This document shows positions 47,279 through 56,508 of a stretch of 64,000 bases of DNA, piece by piece. The DNA is taken from assembly GCF_900167565.1 (NCBI RefSeq), contig NZ_FUZV01000001.1, positions 682,001-746,000 of the forward strand, written 5' to 3'. The position numbers and the translations under genes are program-made. The notes below the pieces were generated by a model, which worked only from the letters and a program-made list of their open reading frames with translations, had not been told where the DNA came from and searched no databases. Position 1 is the first letter of the stretch; every line of letters starts with the position of its first letter. This DNA is from Pseudoxanthomonas indica (GTDB lineage: Bacteria > Pseudomonadota > Gammaproteobacteria > Xanthomonadales > Xanthomonadaceae).

Positions 47279-50133
47279 GACAGAGGATCCATCTTGATGT
47301 TGTGGTGCAAAACGAATGCGTGTCGAGAGCGGCCTGCCCAGAAGCAATCGTTCTCAACGGTGATGTGCGACACCCAACGCATGCCAAGCACCTCGACGCT
47401 TGCCACCGCGCTGTGCTCGCGAATCCACGCCCAGTGCCGGCGCTCCACCAGTCGAACCGGGCACCAACGCATCCAGAGACGGAGGCGCTTGGTGGCCACG
47501 CGCAGACCGGCCACGTCGCTGGCCGCCACTAGGCCCCGCTCGACGGTGGGAATAGGTGCGGTGAACGAACAATCCAACTCCACGCCGTTGGTCATGCGCA
47601 GTCGGACACAATTCACCAGGGCGCGCTGATGAGCGCTCACCACCCCATCACGCTCGGTAAACGTGCTGGCGTTAGCCAGAAGCAGTGGCACGCCCGCCCG
47701 CAAGCTACCGGCGCGGCGACCGCCGGAGACAAAAGAGGTTTCAACCACGCAATTCGGAAGGCCACCACCGCCGCCGCTTCCACTGGTCGGATAGGTCACC
47801 TTCAGCGAACCGATGTACAAGCGAGAGCGCGAGTTCTGGGTCACGTTGATGTCGGTTGTAATTCCCAGCGTGCGGCTGCCACCGGCCCATGTGTCGTCGT
47901 CGTAGTACAGGTGGTAGGTTACGGTCGAGCCGTTGGTCCCTGTCACGCTACCGCTGCTGGCGCTATAAGCCTTGTCGCTCCCCATCGATCGCAGAGTCAT
48001 TGCACTGCAGGAGATCGTGGCAGAAGCAGGCGAGCCCGCAGTAGCTGTGTAGGTCAGCGTCGCGCCCGAAAGCCAGATTGCGCCCATGTTGGCAAAGCCG
48101 CCGGGCGGGAAGTTGTAGGCGCCCGAAACCTGGTGCCCCGAAGCATTGAAGCGGAGTCCATTGCGATACTTCCCGCCCGTGAAGTACGCATCTTCAGTGG
48201 CGTAGCGGACGTACTGCGCACCATCGGTCAAATCCGTGTCCAGCGAGTACGCACGGATCAGGGAGATGGAGCGGAATTCTGTCAGTAGGATGACGCTAGC
48301 GCCGTGAGTGTAAGAGGCGCCAGACGTGTTCTCGACGTAAGTGTCACCGAACACGTGACAGCTGCGGGCGCCTGCGGGCGCGGTGATTCGCTTCGGGCCG
48401 GGATCTGCAGCCCCTCGGAGTCGCTCGAGAACATCCAGGCCACCGATTTGCGCGCCGGCCGAGTCCAGCCACTGGACGAAGCATCGCGACTTCGCCGTGA
48501 TTCCGCCGCCCAGCGTGCCGTTGAAGTTGAGCACCCATTCTGGCGACAGCACGTAAGCCTGCCCGGCTTCCACAGCAATCGGCTGAATCGTACGAAACTG
48601 CGGCGCTACCAGCTGTCCGTTCGCAATTGGGTTGTTGCCGACATGGCAGCGAACGCCTACGCCCGCCCCCGGGAACAGGATCACGTAGGCTTGACTGTAG
48701 CTTGGCTCGCCGCGCCAGACGGTCCAGTTGTCGCTGCAGCTTGCGTTGGTCGCCAACGCGGAGTTGAGCGGCGTGCCGATCACATTGGAAACGAAGGTCG
48801 GATTGGGCACTAGGTTGGCACCCGCCGCCATCACGGCCGCCAGTGCACGCGCCTTGCCCGAAATGGCATTAAGCAGCGCCTGGCGACCGTTGTAGAGCGT
48901 CGTCCAGGTGTTGTTCCAGACAGTCCGGTTGATGTCGGTCGTGCCCGTCACGTTAGTCCAGACGAAGCTCGCGTCCAGCACGCCAACAGTGGTGCGAAGG
49001 TAGGTCTTGAGCGCGGTCATCGCGCTGTCGTAGGTGGCCTTGTCAGTCGCGAGGCCATAGCCGTCGGCCAACGCGTCGATGCCGGATTGCTCGGCAGTGA
49101 TCTCGTTGTACTCGCGCTTAGCCTGGGTCTTTTCGTTGGCGGTCAGCTTGCCATCGTTCGCAATCTCGCCAAGTTGAGCCAAAGAACTCGCGGCATCGGC
49201 CGCAGCAGCAGACGCCAGCGCCGCAGCCGAAGTAGACGCATCGACGGATTGCTTGACGCTGGCGTCATCGGTAAACGGGGTCGCCGTGCTTCCGCGCTCG
49301 AGCTTCAGCTTCTCCCACACCACTTCACCGGGATTGCCCGTGCCCGTGTTGCGGATGATCACTTCGATTGCGTAGGTGTTCGACGGCGCGGTCCCTGTGC
49401 AGCTGTACCGGGTGACCTTCGTGCGTGAGGTGACGCTGTAGGCCGTAGGCCGGTTCGAGGTGTCAATCTCCGCATCGCTGATATCGCGAAACCGCATTTG
49501 AATGAAATGCGACCCGGTAAGCATCACGTCGGAGAGCATGCCTGCGCTCAACGTGTAGTCGCCGCCGCCCGCAGCAATGATTACGTGCTGCCCCTTGCCG
49601 CGATCGGTTGCGGATAGGCTCGGCGTATACACGAACGCCGGCCCGTCATCCTTCAGCGCCGTGGACATCGTGCCCTGCGTGCCACTGACCCAGCCGGGAT
49701 CCCACCCGGCGTATCCGTTGGCGCCCGTTGGGTTCACCAGCAGGTTGTAGTTCGGATAGATCGGAATCCCTTCCACCCAGCTCGACCAGGCCGAGACGGA
49801 ACCCCGAACGATCGAGCGGACACGCCACCACGTTGGCCCCGACTCATTGCTGTTGAAGGTGCGATCGGTGCCGGTGTAGACGCTTTGACTCGTCCCTGGC
49901 GCTCCGCCGGCATCGGGAGCACGCTCGAGCTCATATCGAGCAATGGCGAGCGCCAGTGCATTCCAAGCAAGGCGCACACCGCCAACGCGCGGCGTATTGA
50001 CCAGGCCCGTCGGGGTCGGGGGTGGCGGCGCTGCGTAGGGCTGCGGGAACCAGGAGCCCAGCGGCGGCGTCACAGGCGTGGCCGCCGGGAGTTCGCCAGC
50101 GCCGATGTCGACAAGCAAGATTGGCCGGCTCAT
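47275..50133 (-). CDS. Phage tail tip/fibre protein with C-terminal Hint (intein-like) domain
   Basis: 952 aa. The N-terminus is P-rich, followed by a fibronectin-like domain (GVRLAWNALALAIARYELERA) and carbohydrate-binding-like sandwiches. The central helical segment DGKLTANEKTQAKREYNEI is shared with host-specificity (J-like) proteins. After a glycine linker (SGSGGGGG) an apparent Hint domain runs from C795 (N-C-V-V-E-T-S-F-V) to H944-N945, about 150 residues. It has a TVEND...AGRSRHAFVLHHN end like intein blocks F/G. Residue 946 is Ile rather than Cys/Ser/Thr, so full splicing is unlikely. Start overlaps the tape measure stop. Confidence 0.8.
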   Translation of the reverse strand: MSRPILLVDIGAGELPAATPVTPPLGSWFPQPYAAPPPPTPTGLVNTPRVGGVRLAWNALALAIARYELERAPDAGGAPGTSQSVYTGTDRTFNSNESGPTWWRVRSIVRGSVSAWSSWVEGIPIYPNYNLLVNPTGANGYAGWDPGWVSGTQGTMSTALKDDGPAFVYTPSLSATDRGKGQHVIIAAGGGDYTLSAGMLSDVMLTGSHFIQMRFRDISDAEIDTSNRPTAYSVTSRTKVTRYSCTGTAPSNTYAIEVIIRNTGTGNPGEVVWEKLKLERGSTATPFTDDASVKQSVDASTSAAALASAAAADAASSLAQLGEIANDGKLTANEKTQAKREYNEITAEQSGIDALADGYGLATDKATYDSAMTALKTYLRTTVGVLDASFVWTNVTGTTDINRTVWNNTWTTLYNGRQALLNAISGKARALAAVMAAGANLVPNPTFVSNVIGTPLNSALATNASCSDNWTVWRGEPSYSQAYVILFPGAGVGVRCHVGNNPIANGQLVAPQFRTIQPIAVEAGQAYVLSPEWVLNFNGTLGGGITAKSRCFVQWLDSAGAQIGGLDVLERLRGAADPGPKRITAPAGARSCHVFGDTYVENTSGASYTHGASVILLTEFRSISLIRAYSLDTDLTDGAQYVRYATEDAYFTGGKYRNGLRFNASGHQVSGAYNFPPGGFANMGAIWLSGATLTYTATAGSPASATISCSAMTLRSMGSDKAYSASSGSVTGTNGSTVTYHLYYDDDTWAGGSRTLGITTDINVTQNSRSRLYIGSLKVTYPTSGSGGGGGLPNCVVETSFVSGGRRAGSLRAGVPLLLANASTFTERDGVVSAHQRALVNCVRLRMTNGVELDCSFTAPIPTVERGLVAASDVAGLRVATKRLRLWMRWCPVRLVERRHWAWIREHSAVASVEVLGMRWVSHITVENDCFWAGRSRHAFVLHHNIKMDPLS

Positions 50134-53100
50134 CGGTTCATCGCCTCGAGCCGCTCCATAGCACGGTCAACGTTCACCTTCCCACTGGCGCCCGCGATGT
50201 CGGAAAGCAGATCCCGAATCTGCGTCAGCAAACCAGTGTCCGACTGCGCATTGCCATTGCTCCCCATGCCGCCGTTCACTTGGCCATTGCCGCCGGTAGG
50301 CGTGCCCGCGGTGCCGCCCGAGGGAAGCGGGGCCTGCGCGCCGCTTGCGACGGCGAACAATGCGCGGGCGATGTTCTGGGGGAGGTCCGTCAGGATTCCA
50401 GCCAGATCGCCCATCGTCGTCCCGTCATCCATTTCAAGGTCGGGAAGACCGATGCTGCCGATCATGCCGATTACCTGGTCGTAGAGGGCGTTGTAATCCT
50501 TGCCTGAAGCGAACAGGTTGCGGCCAAGCCCGAGCACGGATTGAGACAGGGCAGATGCGGACGACAAATCTCCGGCGGCAACGGCTTCGCGCAGCTGGGC
50601 CATGCCCTCTGCAAGCTTCTCCTGGTCAGACAGGGGCGAAAGGTCTGACAGGGCCAGGCCGCCCAGGATGCTTTCGCGTTCCTGCTCGATCTGGCGCTGC
50701 AGGGCTGCCATGTTCACTGCGCGCAACTCTTCGATCTTCGCGAGGTCTTCCGCGCGGGCGCCGCTCAGGCCTAGAGCCTTCGCATAGTCGTTGGCGGCCT
50801 GCACTTGTTGGCGATACGTGGTCTCGATACCGAGGGCAGCACGCTGGTAGTCACTGAGGCCTGCCGTCATCAGCTGGCCCTGCACGTCGGTCATCAGGGC
50901 GCCGTAGTTGCTCAGCACCCCTGAGACCCGGCTGACCTCTTCCTCGAGGGTCGTTCCGTTCTTCTGGGCGAGGTCCATGAAGAACTCGACGCCCTTGGTG
51001 ATGTTGCTTAGCTCCCAATTTTGCAGCGCGCGTCCCAGCCCCTCCGCAGATCCCGTGACCAGCGAAATGCTTGCGGCCAGCGCACTCATGACATCGCCGG
51101 ACTCAAATCCTTTGTTCAGCAGATCGCCGAAGCCGAGGATGCGAATGCTCTGAGTGGAAAGGTCCCCAACCATTTTGGCGATCAGCGCCTCGATCTGCTG
51201 CTGTGCCTTTGCTGGATCTGCGTCAAGCTGCACCTTCCCTAGATTGACGCGCACGCCGGACAGCTGCTTGCTGATATCGACGCCAAGTTGCGTAGCCAGT
51301 TGCTCGGTTCCTGTGCGAACCGACTGAATGGCCTGATCGATGTACTTGTCGACGTCACTATCCAGAGAACCGTACTGCGTCCACCGCTTCGAGCTGCGGA
51401 ACAGTCCGCCCTTCTGGTAAACGTCGGCGTAGCTTGAGCCGCTGAAGCCTTCAAAGCCGTAGTTGCCGGTGATGCCTTGGCCCATGATCTGTGGCTTCTT
51501 GCGACCGAACAGCTTGGCGTGGATGGAGGAGCCGGAGAGGATCGACGAGATCTTGTCGCTGAAGCCCAGCGAGCGAAACACCTTGTCCGCATGCGAGACC
51601 GCACCCAACGTCGCCGCCTTGCCTGCCCAGCTTTCCCCGTTGGCGATATCCCAGCCCTGGTCGAACAACTCGGCATTCTTCATCATGCCGGCGATGATCC
51701 AGCCGATGATCGGCACGGCGGATGCCATGCTGCTGGCTCCCGCGCCGGCGCCTGCGCTCGCACCACCGCTTGCGCCGGCACCCCACAGGCTGGACACGTT
51801 GTTGCCGAAGTTGGCCAAGCTACCAGCGCCGCTTGATGCCTGGGCCGCCCAGAGGCTCCCCGCGCTTGCGGTGGTGGAACCACCGCCGAACAGGCCGGCG
51901 AGCGAGGAGAAGGCTCCGCCGTTGCCGCTGCCGAGCATGCTCGCCCAATTGCCGGCCCCTTGGCCTGCTCCGCTGAAGCCGTTCCCATTGAACAGGCCAG
52001 CAAGCGTGTTCCAGATCCCGCCGCCGGCCTGGCCGTTCATTCCGTTCTGGATCTGGGTCTGGATCGGAATAACGATCTTCTGCTGGAGCAGCTGACGGAT
52101 CAAGTCGGCGATTCCGCGCTTGGCGATGTTCTTCAGGTCATCCCAGAAGTCGCCAAAATCGTCGGCGCCGTTAGCGACAAAGTCGGCGAACGCGCTGGAG
52201 GCATCACCGACTCCGCCAACCACAATGCCGGCCCACTGCTCAGCCATTGCTGCGGCTTCTTCGACCTGCATCGACCAATCGGCGTAGGCGCGCGCCTCTG
52301 CGATCAGCTTTGCCTGCATGTCAGGCGAGTCGCGCAAGGCGGTGTTACCGGCCTCGATGGCATCGGCAATCGCGCGGCGCATGTCGTTTTCGTTCTGCAG
52401 TTGGCGCTGGTAACGCTCGCGCGCAGGGCCAACCATGCCGAGCAGTTGGATCTCGCCCGTCATCGTGTCCAGAAGAGCCTGCGGGGCCGCCTGCTGCTTC
52501 TCCATCTCGACGCGACGCTCGGCCAGCTGTGCGGTCTGCTGCTTCACCAGAGCGGCGTAGTTGGCCTGAGTCATGTTCCCAGCGTCGAGCTCTTTGCGCC
52601 ACGCCTCGTCCTGCTGGCGCGCTTTCTCGACCGCGCTGGCGTACGGCCCCTCGAGGTCGGCGGCCGCCTGCCGCGCCAGGTTGGAATTCCGCTCCAGAGC
52701 TTCGGCCCGTTGCTTGGCCTCCTTTGCGGCCTCCTTCGCCCGGTCGGAGGCAGCTTTGCGCGCCTTCTCGTTGCGTGCCTCTTCATCCGCGTAGTACTTC
52801 TGCAGCGCGCGCTCGTAGTCGCTCTGCTCAGGCCCGGCGGTCATGTTCATGGGCGCGCCACCGCGGCGGGAACTGCCCGACCGACGTGGCTGGTTGACGG
52901 GGCGGCCATCAGGCTTGGGAGTGCTGGTGCTGCCGAATGCACCTGGCAACTTCTGGGCGGCAATCTCTTCGCCGTAGTAGGCCAGGTATCCGCCCTGATC
53001 AGCGACCTCCCAGCCGCGCTTCACCTGGTCCCAGTCCAGATTGATCACGCCCTTCGCTGCTTCCGCCAGGCCGACCATGCTCATGGCCGTGCCTTGGATG

Positions 53101-53993
53101 ACGTCGTCGATCGCCTTGAAGAACGGGACTACGAAGTCCAGCGCTGCCCCCATGATCTGGAAGAGGTTCGCGACGTCGTTCGACACCTCCGCCACGCGCT
53201 CGCCGTCGGTCACGTAGTCGGTGAACGTCTCGGTAAGCTGGGTCATCTGGGGAAGCAGGTGGGCCGCCACCTGGAGATAGAGCCCCTCCATCGCCAGGGT
53301 CATGTCGTCCGTGCGGTCCCGGAACTTGGCAGCGGCCGCGGCGGTGTCCCCGTCAATGATTCCGCCCAGCTCGCGGGCGCGGTCGCCCATCTTCTGCAGG
53401 CCGCCTGAGCCCAGGTTGAGGAACTCCAGCAGCTCGGCTCCGCTCTTGCCGAACAGCTCCATCGCCGTCGCGGATTCGAGCGTGTCATTGGTGAGCGCCT
53501 TGAAGCGATCCATCACCTCCGGCAGCACGTCCTGAGCTTGGCGCAGACGCCCGGTCGCATCCTGCACCTGGATTCCGAGCGTCTTGAACAGCTTGGCCTG
53601 CTTGCTGTTCGGGTCCTGTGCTTCAGCCAGGTTCTTCGAGAACTTGCCGAGCGAGCCAGCCAGAGAGTCAATATCCGATCCGGTCAGCCGCGCGGCATAG
53701 CGGTACTCCGAGAGCTTCTCGGTGCTAATTCCCAGGCGCGCGTTCAGTTCATCTACTTTGTCGGCCGCGTCGATCGCGCCTTGGAACCCCTGCCAGGCTT
53801 GGGCGATGCTGTAGGAAAGGCCCGCGACGGTTGCAAGTTCTTTGGCGACGCCGATCGCGGCGTTCTGCATCGACCGCTGGATCTGCTTCGCGTTCTTTTC
53901 CGCAGCGCGAGCGGCTCGCGCCATGTCGGTCTCGAACGCGCCCATCTTGAGCAGCATGTCGATAGTCAGCTGGCCTAGCGAGCGCACGGACAT
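50130..53993 (-). CDS. Phage tail tape measure protein
   Basis: 1287 aa, the longest gene of the operon, in the standard position after the G/T chaperones. Helical repeats and coiled coil (ARAAEKNAKQIQRSMQNA at the N-terminus), hydrophobic membrane-like segments, and a long Gly/Ala/Ser-rich stretch near residues 665-770. The tape measure sets tail length and is injected with the DNA. Stop overlaps the next start by four bases. Confidence 0.93.
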   Translation of the reverse strand: MSVRSLGQLTIDMLLKMGAFETDMARAARAAEKNAKQIQRSMQNAAIGVAKELATVAGLSYSIAQAWQGFQGAIDAADKVDELNARLGISTEKLSEYRYAARLTGSDIDSLAGSLGKFSKNLAEAQDPNSKQAKLFKTLGIQVQDATGRLRQAQDVLPEVMDRFKALTNDTLESATAMELFGKSGAELLEFLNLGSGGLQKMGDRARELGGIIDGDTAAAAAKFRDRTDDMTLAMEGLYLQVAAHLLPQMTQLTETFTDYVTDGERVAEVSNDVANLFQIMGAALDFVVPFFKAIDDVIQGTAMSMVGLAEAAKGVINLDWDQVKRGWEVADQGGYLAYYGEEIAAQKLPGAFGSTSTPKPDGRPVNQPRRSGSSRRGGAPMNMTAGPEQSDYERALQKYYADEEARNEKARKAASDRAKEAAKEAKQRAEALERNSNLARQAAADLEGPYASAVEKARQQDEAWRKELDAGNMTQANYAALVKQQTAQLAERRVEMEKQQAAPQALLDTMTGEIQLLGMVGPARERYQRQLQNENDMRRAIADAIEAGNTALRDSPDMQAKLIAEARAYADWSMQVEEAAAMAEQWAGIVVGGVGDASSAFADFVANGADDFGDFWDDLKNIAKRGIADLIRQLLQQKIVIPIQTQIQNGMNGQAGGGIWNTLAGLFNGNGFSGAGQGAGNWASMLGSGNGGAFSSLAGLFGGGSTTASAGSLWAAQASSGAGSLANFGNNVSSLWGAGASGGASAGAGAGASSMASAVPIIGWIIAGMMKNAELFDQGWDIANGESWAGKAATLGAVSHADKVFRSLGFSDKISSILSGSSIHAKLFGRKKPQIMGQGITGNYGFEGFSGSSYADVYQKGGLFRSSKRWTQYGSLDSDVDKYIDQAIQSVRTGTEQLATQLGVDISKQLSGVRVNLGKVQLDADPAKAQQQIEALIAKMVGDLSTQSIRILGFGDLLNKGFESGDVMSALAASISLVTGSAEGLGRALQNWELSNITKGVEFFMDLAQKNGTTLEEEVSRVSGVLSNYGALMTDVQGQLMTAGLSDYQRAALGIETTYRQQVQAANDYAKALGLSGARAEDLAKIEELRAVNMAALQRQIEQERESILGGLALSDLSPLSDQEKLAEGMAQLREAVAAGDLSSASALSQSVLGLGRNLFASGKDYNALYDQVIGMIGSIGLPDLEMDDGTTMGDLAGILTDLPQNIARALFAVASGAQAPLPSGGTAGTPTGGNGQVNGGMGSNGNAQSDTGLLTQIRDLLSDIAGASGKVNVDRAMERLEAMNR

Positions 53994-54013
53994 AGGGGCA
54001 CCAGAAAAGGAAA

Positions 54014-54035
54014 ATCCCCCGCCGAAGCGGGGGAT
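54014..54035 (-). terminator. Hairpin with TTCG loop between T gene and tape measure gene
   Basis: ATCCCCCGC pairs with GCGGGGGAT (9 bp) across a TTCG tetraloop on the minus strand, followed by TTTTCCTTTT. It is a near-textbook terminator inside an operon, so it probably attenuates rather than stops transcription. Confidence 0.7.
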
Positions 54036-54038
54036 GGA

Positions 54039-54317
54039 TCAGAGAAATGCGTTGAACACGTCCCAGGCTTCGTCGTCTGGGTGCGTTGGCACCAGAAGCT
54101 GGAAAACGTCGTCAAAGGATTCGCTCGTCTTCGCGAACCCATACTTAGCGGTGTAGTACGACCCGAGCGCGGCCGGCCGTATGTGCATGCCGATTGGGTC
54201 GATCGGGTTGCGCTGGTGGAATTGCCACCAGCGGCGGAACTCCGCCCGGGTCATCCGCTTGCGGAGTTCCGCGACAGTGCAGCCAAGGTGCAGCGCCAGC
54301 ACATGCCAGAACCACAC
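54039..54317 (-). CDS. Phage tail assembly chaperone T (downstream part of G-T frameshift product)
   Basis: 92 aa when read from its own GTG (M-W-F-W-H-V-L-A-L-H-L). It matches the tail assembly protein T/DUF4035 type: AELRKRMTRAEFRRWWQF. In lambda-like phages T is made only as a G-T fusion by a -1 frameshift. The frame here is open from the slippery site at 54338-54344 straight into this ORF, giving a predicted fusion of about 207 aa. Confidence 0.85.
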   Translation of the reverse strand: MWFWHVLALHLGCTVAELRKRMTRAEFRRWWQFHQRNPIDPIGMHIRPAALGSYYTAKYGFAKTSESFDDVFQLLVPTHPDDEAWDVFNAFL

Positions 54318-54331
54318 CTCGCCCTTTCGGC

Positions 54332-54661
54332 TTAGGACTTTCCCGCCTGCTCGTCCGATTCGGTCTGATCGCCGGCGCCGTTGACCTCAAAACAGATGCG
54401 TTCCAAGTCGCGAGCGACGCTGACCTTCAGTTGCGCGGCCTGTTCCGCGGACATCAGCGGCTTGCCGTCTTCGCCGACCACACAGGCAGCGATCAGGTTG
54501 GAGCGGTCATAAGGCGCACCGACCTTCTTGCGAAATTCCGCATCGGGGAGCTCACGCACGAGCACGTCAGCGGTCTTGTTCTTTGCCAGCTTGATCTGGC
54601 GCTTCTGGGCTTCGGTCGACGCGAATGCGCCACCGCTCTGGAGGGTTTCAATCAGGTTCAT
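54332..54661 (-). CDS. Phage tail assembly chaperone G
   Basis: 109 aa from the ATG at 54661 (M-N-L-I-E-T-L). Charged, helical; contains KNKTADVLVRELPDAEFRKK. G and G-T bind the tape measure protein during tail assembly. The 3' end carries the slippery sequence GGGAAAG three codons before the stop. Confidence 0.85.
   Translation of the reverse strand: MNLIETLQSGGAFASTEAQKRQIKLAKNKTADVLVRELPDAEFRKKVGAPYDRSNLIAACVVGEDGKPLMSAEQAAQLKVSVARDLERICFEVNGAGDQTESDEQAGKS
54338..54344 (-). other. Programmed -1 frameshift slippery site (GGGAAAG)
   Basis: On the minus strand the zero frame reads G-CGG-GAA-AG as codons GCG GGA AAG. This is the X-XXY-YYZ heptamer G-GGA-AAG used by lambda gpG. Slipping by one gives GTC CTA AGC CGA AAG GGC GAG GTG TGG with no stop, leading directly into the T frame. 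Confidence 0.88.
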
Positions 54662-54709
54662 CGCCGTTTTCCATAGGTGCCCGGGCGCACGAGACGCGCA
54701 CGGCGAACA

Positions 54710-54725
54710 CGCGGGTGACCCCGCG
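54710..54725 (-). terminator. Small hairpin between tail tube and G genes
   Basis: CGCGGG/CCCGCG with a 4-base loop in the 100-base gap. No T tract. Confidence 0.3.
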
Positions 54726-54760
54726 CGCCCGAGCATGTGGTTTGGTCGCCGTTGCGCCCC

Positions 54761-55231
54761 TTACGGAGATTTCTTGGTGATGGTGCGCGGGCCAGTGCCC
54801 TGGATGGTGATGGTCCCGCGCCACACATCGTTGTCAGCCATGGCAACGGCAAAGTTCGAGATGTAGCCCTTGAACTTGATGTTGTCGACAGCGGTGACCG
54901 CGGCGAATGCGCTGGCGGTGACGGTCGGCGCCACAGCAGCGGCGGAGTCACTGGCCGGCGCCAGCACCAGGAATTCCATGACCTCGCCGGACTGGTACTT
55001 CGCTTCCAGCGTTTCGTGGGCGGCAGCGTCGAAGATCACCTCGATCGTGGTGCTGCCGGTGCTCTTGCGGCCCGACACGAACTGATCGAAGTCATCATCC
55101 CAGCTGGAAATGTCGATCTGCGAGGCTTGGCCGTCGGGGACGCCGGCCTGGCGGACGCCGACGATCTTCGTCGCAACGGCCGCCGCGGTGGCGACGTAAA
55201 TGGTGGTGTGTTTGGTTTTGGTACTTGCCAT
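54761..55231 (-). CDS. Phage major tail tube protein
   Basis: 156 aa from the ATG at 55231 (M-A-S-T-K-T-K-H). Beta-rich, with QIDISSWDDDFDQFVSGRKS and the C-terminal IQGTGPRTITKKS, typical in size and position for siphovirus tail tube proteins (V-like). It forms the hexameric rings of the tail shaft. It lies between the DUF3168 tail completion gene and the G chaperone, the usual order. Confidence 0.85.
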   Translation of the reverse strand: MASTKTKHTTIYVATAAAVATKIVGVRQAGVPDGQASQIDISSWDDDFDQFVSGRKSTGSTTIEVIFDAAAHETLEAKYQSGEVMEFLVLAPASDSAAAVAPTVTASAFAAVTAVDNIKFKGYISNFAVAMADNDVWRGTITIQGTGPRTITKKSP

Positions 55232-55254
55232 GGTGGTGATCCTTGCGAGGGGCC

Positions 55255-55279
55255 AAAAAAAAGCCCGCACAAGGCGGGC
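55255..55279 (-). terminator. Intrinsic terminator before tail tube gene
   Basis: GCCCGC (55263-55268) and GCGGGC (55274-55279) form a stem on the minus strand, followed by T8. It sits just upstream of the tail tube start and so within the late operon. Confidence 0.75.
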
Positions 55280-55301
55280 GGGACTTTCCTGCAGCGCGTG
55301 T

Positions 55302-55661
55302 TCAGCGCGTTACGTGGAACTCAGCGTCAAAGGAGTACTCGAGGCGCCCGGTTTCGGCGTTCTTTCCTCCCGGGTTGTACGAGGTCACATTGCCGACGCG
55401 CTCAAGCGCAGCGCGCACGGCCGTGACTGCGGCGATGTAGCTGGTCTGGTCGTCGGCGACGATGTCGACCTGGCCAGCGAAGTGGTCATGCGGCGGCGGT
55501 CCGTCCAGCAGGTTCTCAGGGCTTCCGCCCGCCAGGTGCCAGACTACATAGGGGCGCGCCGCGTTCTCTTCGGCCAAGCCGAAGTAGCAGCGGGGAGGCG
55601 TCCCCAGCACTGCCTTGCAGGCTGCGTCGGCGGCGACGAGCTGATAGATGGGCGGGAACAC
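55302..55661 (-). CDS. Tail completion protein, DUF3168 family
   Basis: 119 aa from a GTG at 55661. LAGGSPENLLDGPPPHDHFAGQVDI and YIAAVTAVRAALERVG are typical of DUF3168 (gpU/Gp17-like terminator of the tail). Directly adjacent to the gp10-type gene upstream. Confidence 0.87.
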   Translation of the reverse strand: MFPPIYQLVAADAACKAVLGTPPRCYFGLAEENAARPYVVWHLAGGSPENLLDGPPPHDHFAGQVDIVADDQTSYIAAVTAVRAALERVGNVTSYNPGGKNAETGRLEYSFDAEFHVTR

Positions 55662-56165
55662 TCACGCTCTCCTGAGCTTGCGCGCGATCCGGTCCAGCGC
55701 CTTGCGCAGGTCGGCCGCGAATTGATCGATCACCGGGTCGGCCAGCTTGCGGATGGCCCGACGGAAGAAGGCAAGCGGCTGGATGTTCCGCGACGGGACG
55801 CCGAATTCCTGGAACCGCCAGTAGAAGGCGTTTGAGGGTTTTTCGTACGTCTTGCCGACTCGCCCCTTCCTGCGGTTCCTCTTCGTGTTGGCGTACTTCG
55901 CCCGCGCCCCGCCTCTGACACCCACCGAATACAGCTCGCTTCCGCCGTAGGCCTGGGGGCGCGGACTGCGAAGCGTCACGATCTGCTTCTTCAGGAAGCC
56001 CGACCGCTCCGGCGCATTTGCCCGCACTTCATCACGGACCCTCCTGGCGCCCCGTGCGAGGGCAACACGGGCCGGGCCGCCGTTCTTGGACACTATCTCG
56101 GCCGGAAGCTGCCGCATCGCGTCCAGGAGCCCGTCAAGCCCTTGGACGGGGCGGCTACTGTCCAT
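55662..56165 (-). CDS. HK97 gp10-like head-tail protein
   Basis: 167 aa from the ATG at 56165. The N-terminal GLDGLLDAMRQLPAEIV and ARGARRVRDEVRANAPERSG are the hallmarks of the HK97-gp10 family of connector proteins. Strongly basic centre (NTKRNRRKGRVGKTYEK). Overlaps the head-closure gene by 11 bases. Confidence 0.88.
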   Translation of the reverse strand: MDSSRPVQGLDGLLDAMRQLPAEIVSKNGGPARVALARGARRVRDEVRANAPERSGFLKKQIVTLRSPRPQAYGGSELYSVGVRGGARAKYANTKRNRRKGRVGKTYEKPSNAFYWRFQEFGVPSRNIQPLAFFRRAIRKLADPVIDQFAADLRKALDRIARKLRRA

Positions 56166-56508
56166 CCGTTACACCCTTGCTCAACATCAGCGTGAGGTGT
56201 CGGCGCGCGGTTGGGTCAGGGAGCACTGCCACGATCGCGTAGGGCGCGCCGTCGAACTGGACGCGCATGGTGTCTAGCACCCCCGGCACCCAGCGAATTT
56301 CAATGCGGGCCGATACCTCAGACTGCTTCTCTCCGGCCGCGATGAAGTCACGCCCCGACAGCGGCACGACCTCAGCCGGAATGTCTGCGCCCTGCCCCGG
56401 TTCCGGCTCCCAATCCGCCCAGGCGCCGGGCATCGGGCCAAGCGGGCCTTCGGTGGCGTCGACCTTTGCCTGCAGCCGGATCAGGTGCCGGTACTTTCCC
56501 GCGCTCAT
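56155..56508 (-). CDS. Phage head closure protein
   Basis: 117 aa from the ATG at 56508 (M-S-A-G-K-Y-R-H-L). Contains GRDFIAAGEKQSEVSARIEIRW-type strands (split here: G-R-D-F-I-A-A-G-E and R-I-E-I-R-W), typical of the SPP1 gp16/HK97 gp7-like head closure (DUF1506-type) family. Four-base overlap with the upstream connector gene. Confidence 0.86.
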   Translation of the reverse strand: MSAGKYRHLIRLQAKVDATEGPLGPMPGAWADWEPEPGQGADIPAEVVPLSGRDFIAAGEKQSEVSARIEIRWVPGVLDTMRVQFDGAPYAIVAVLPDPTARRHLTLMLSKGVTDGQ

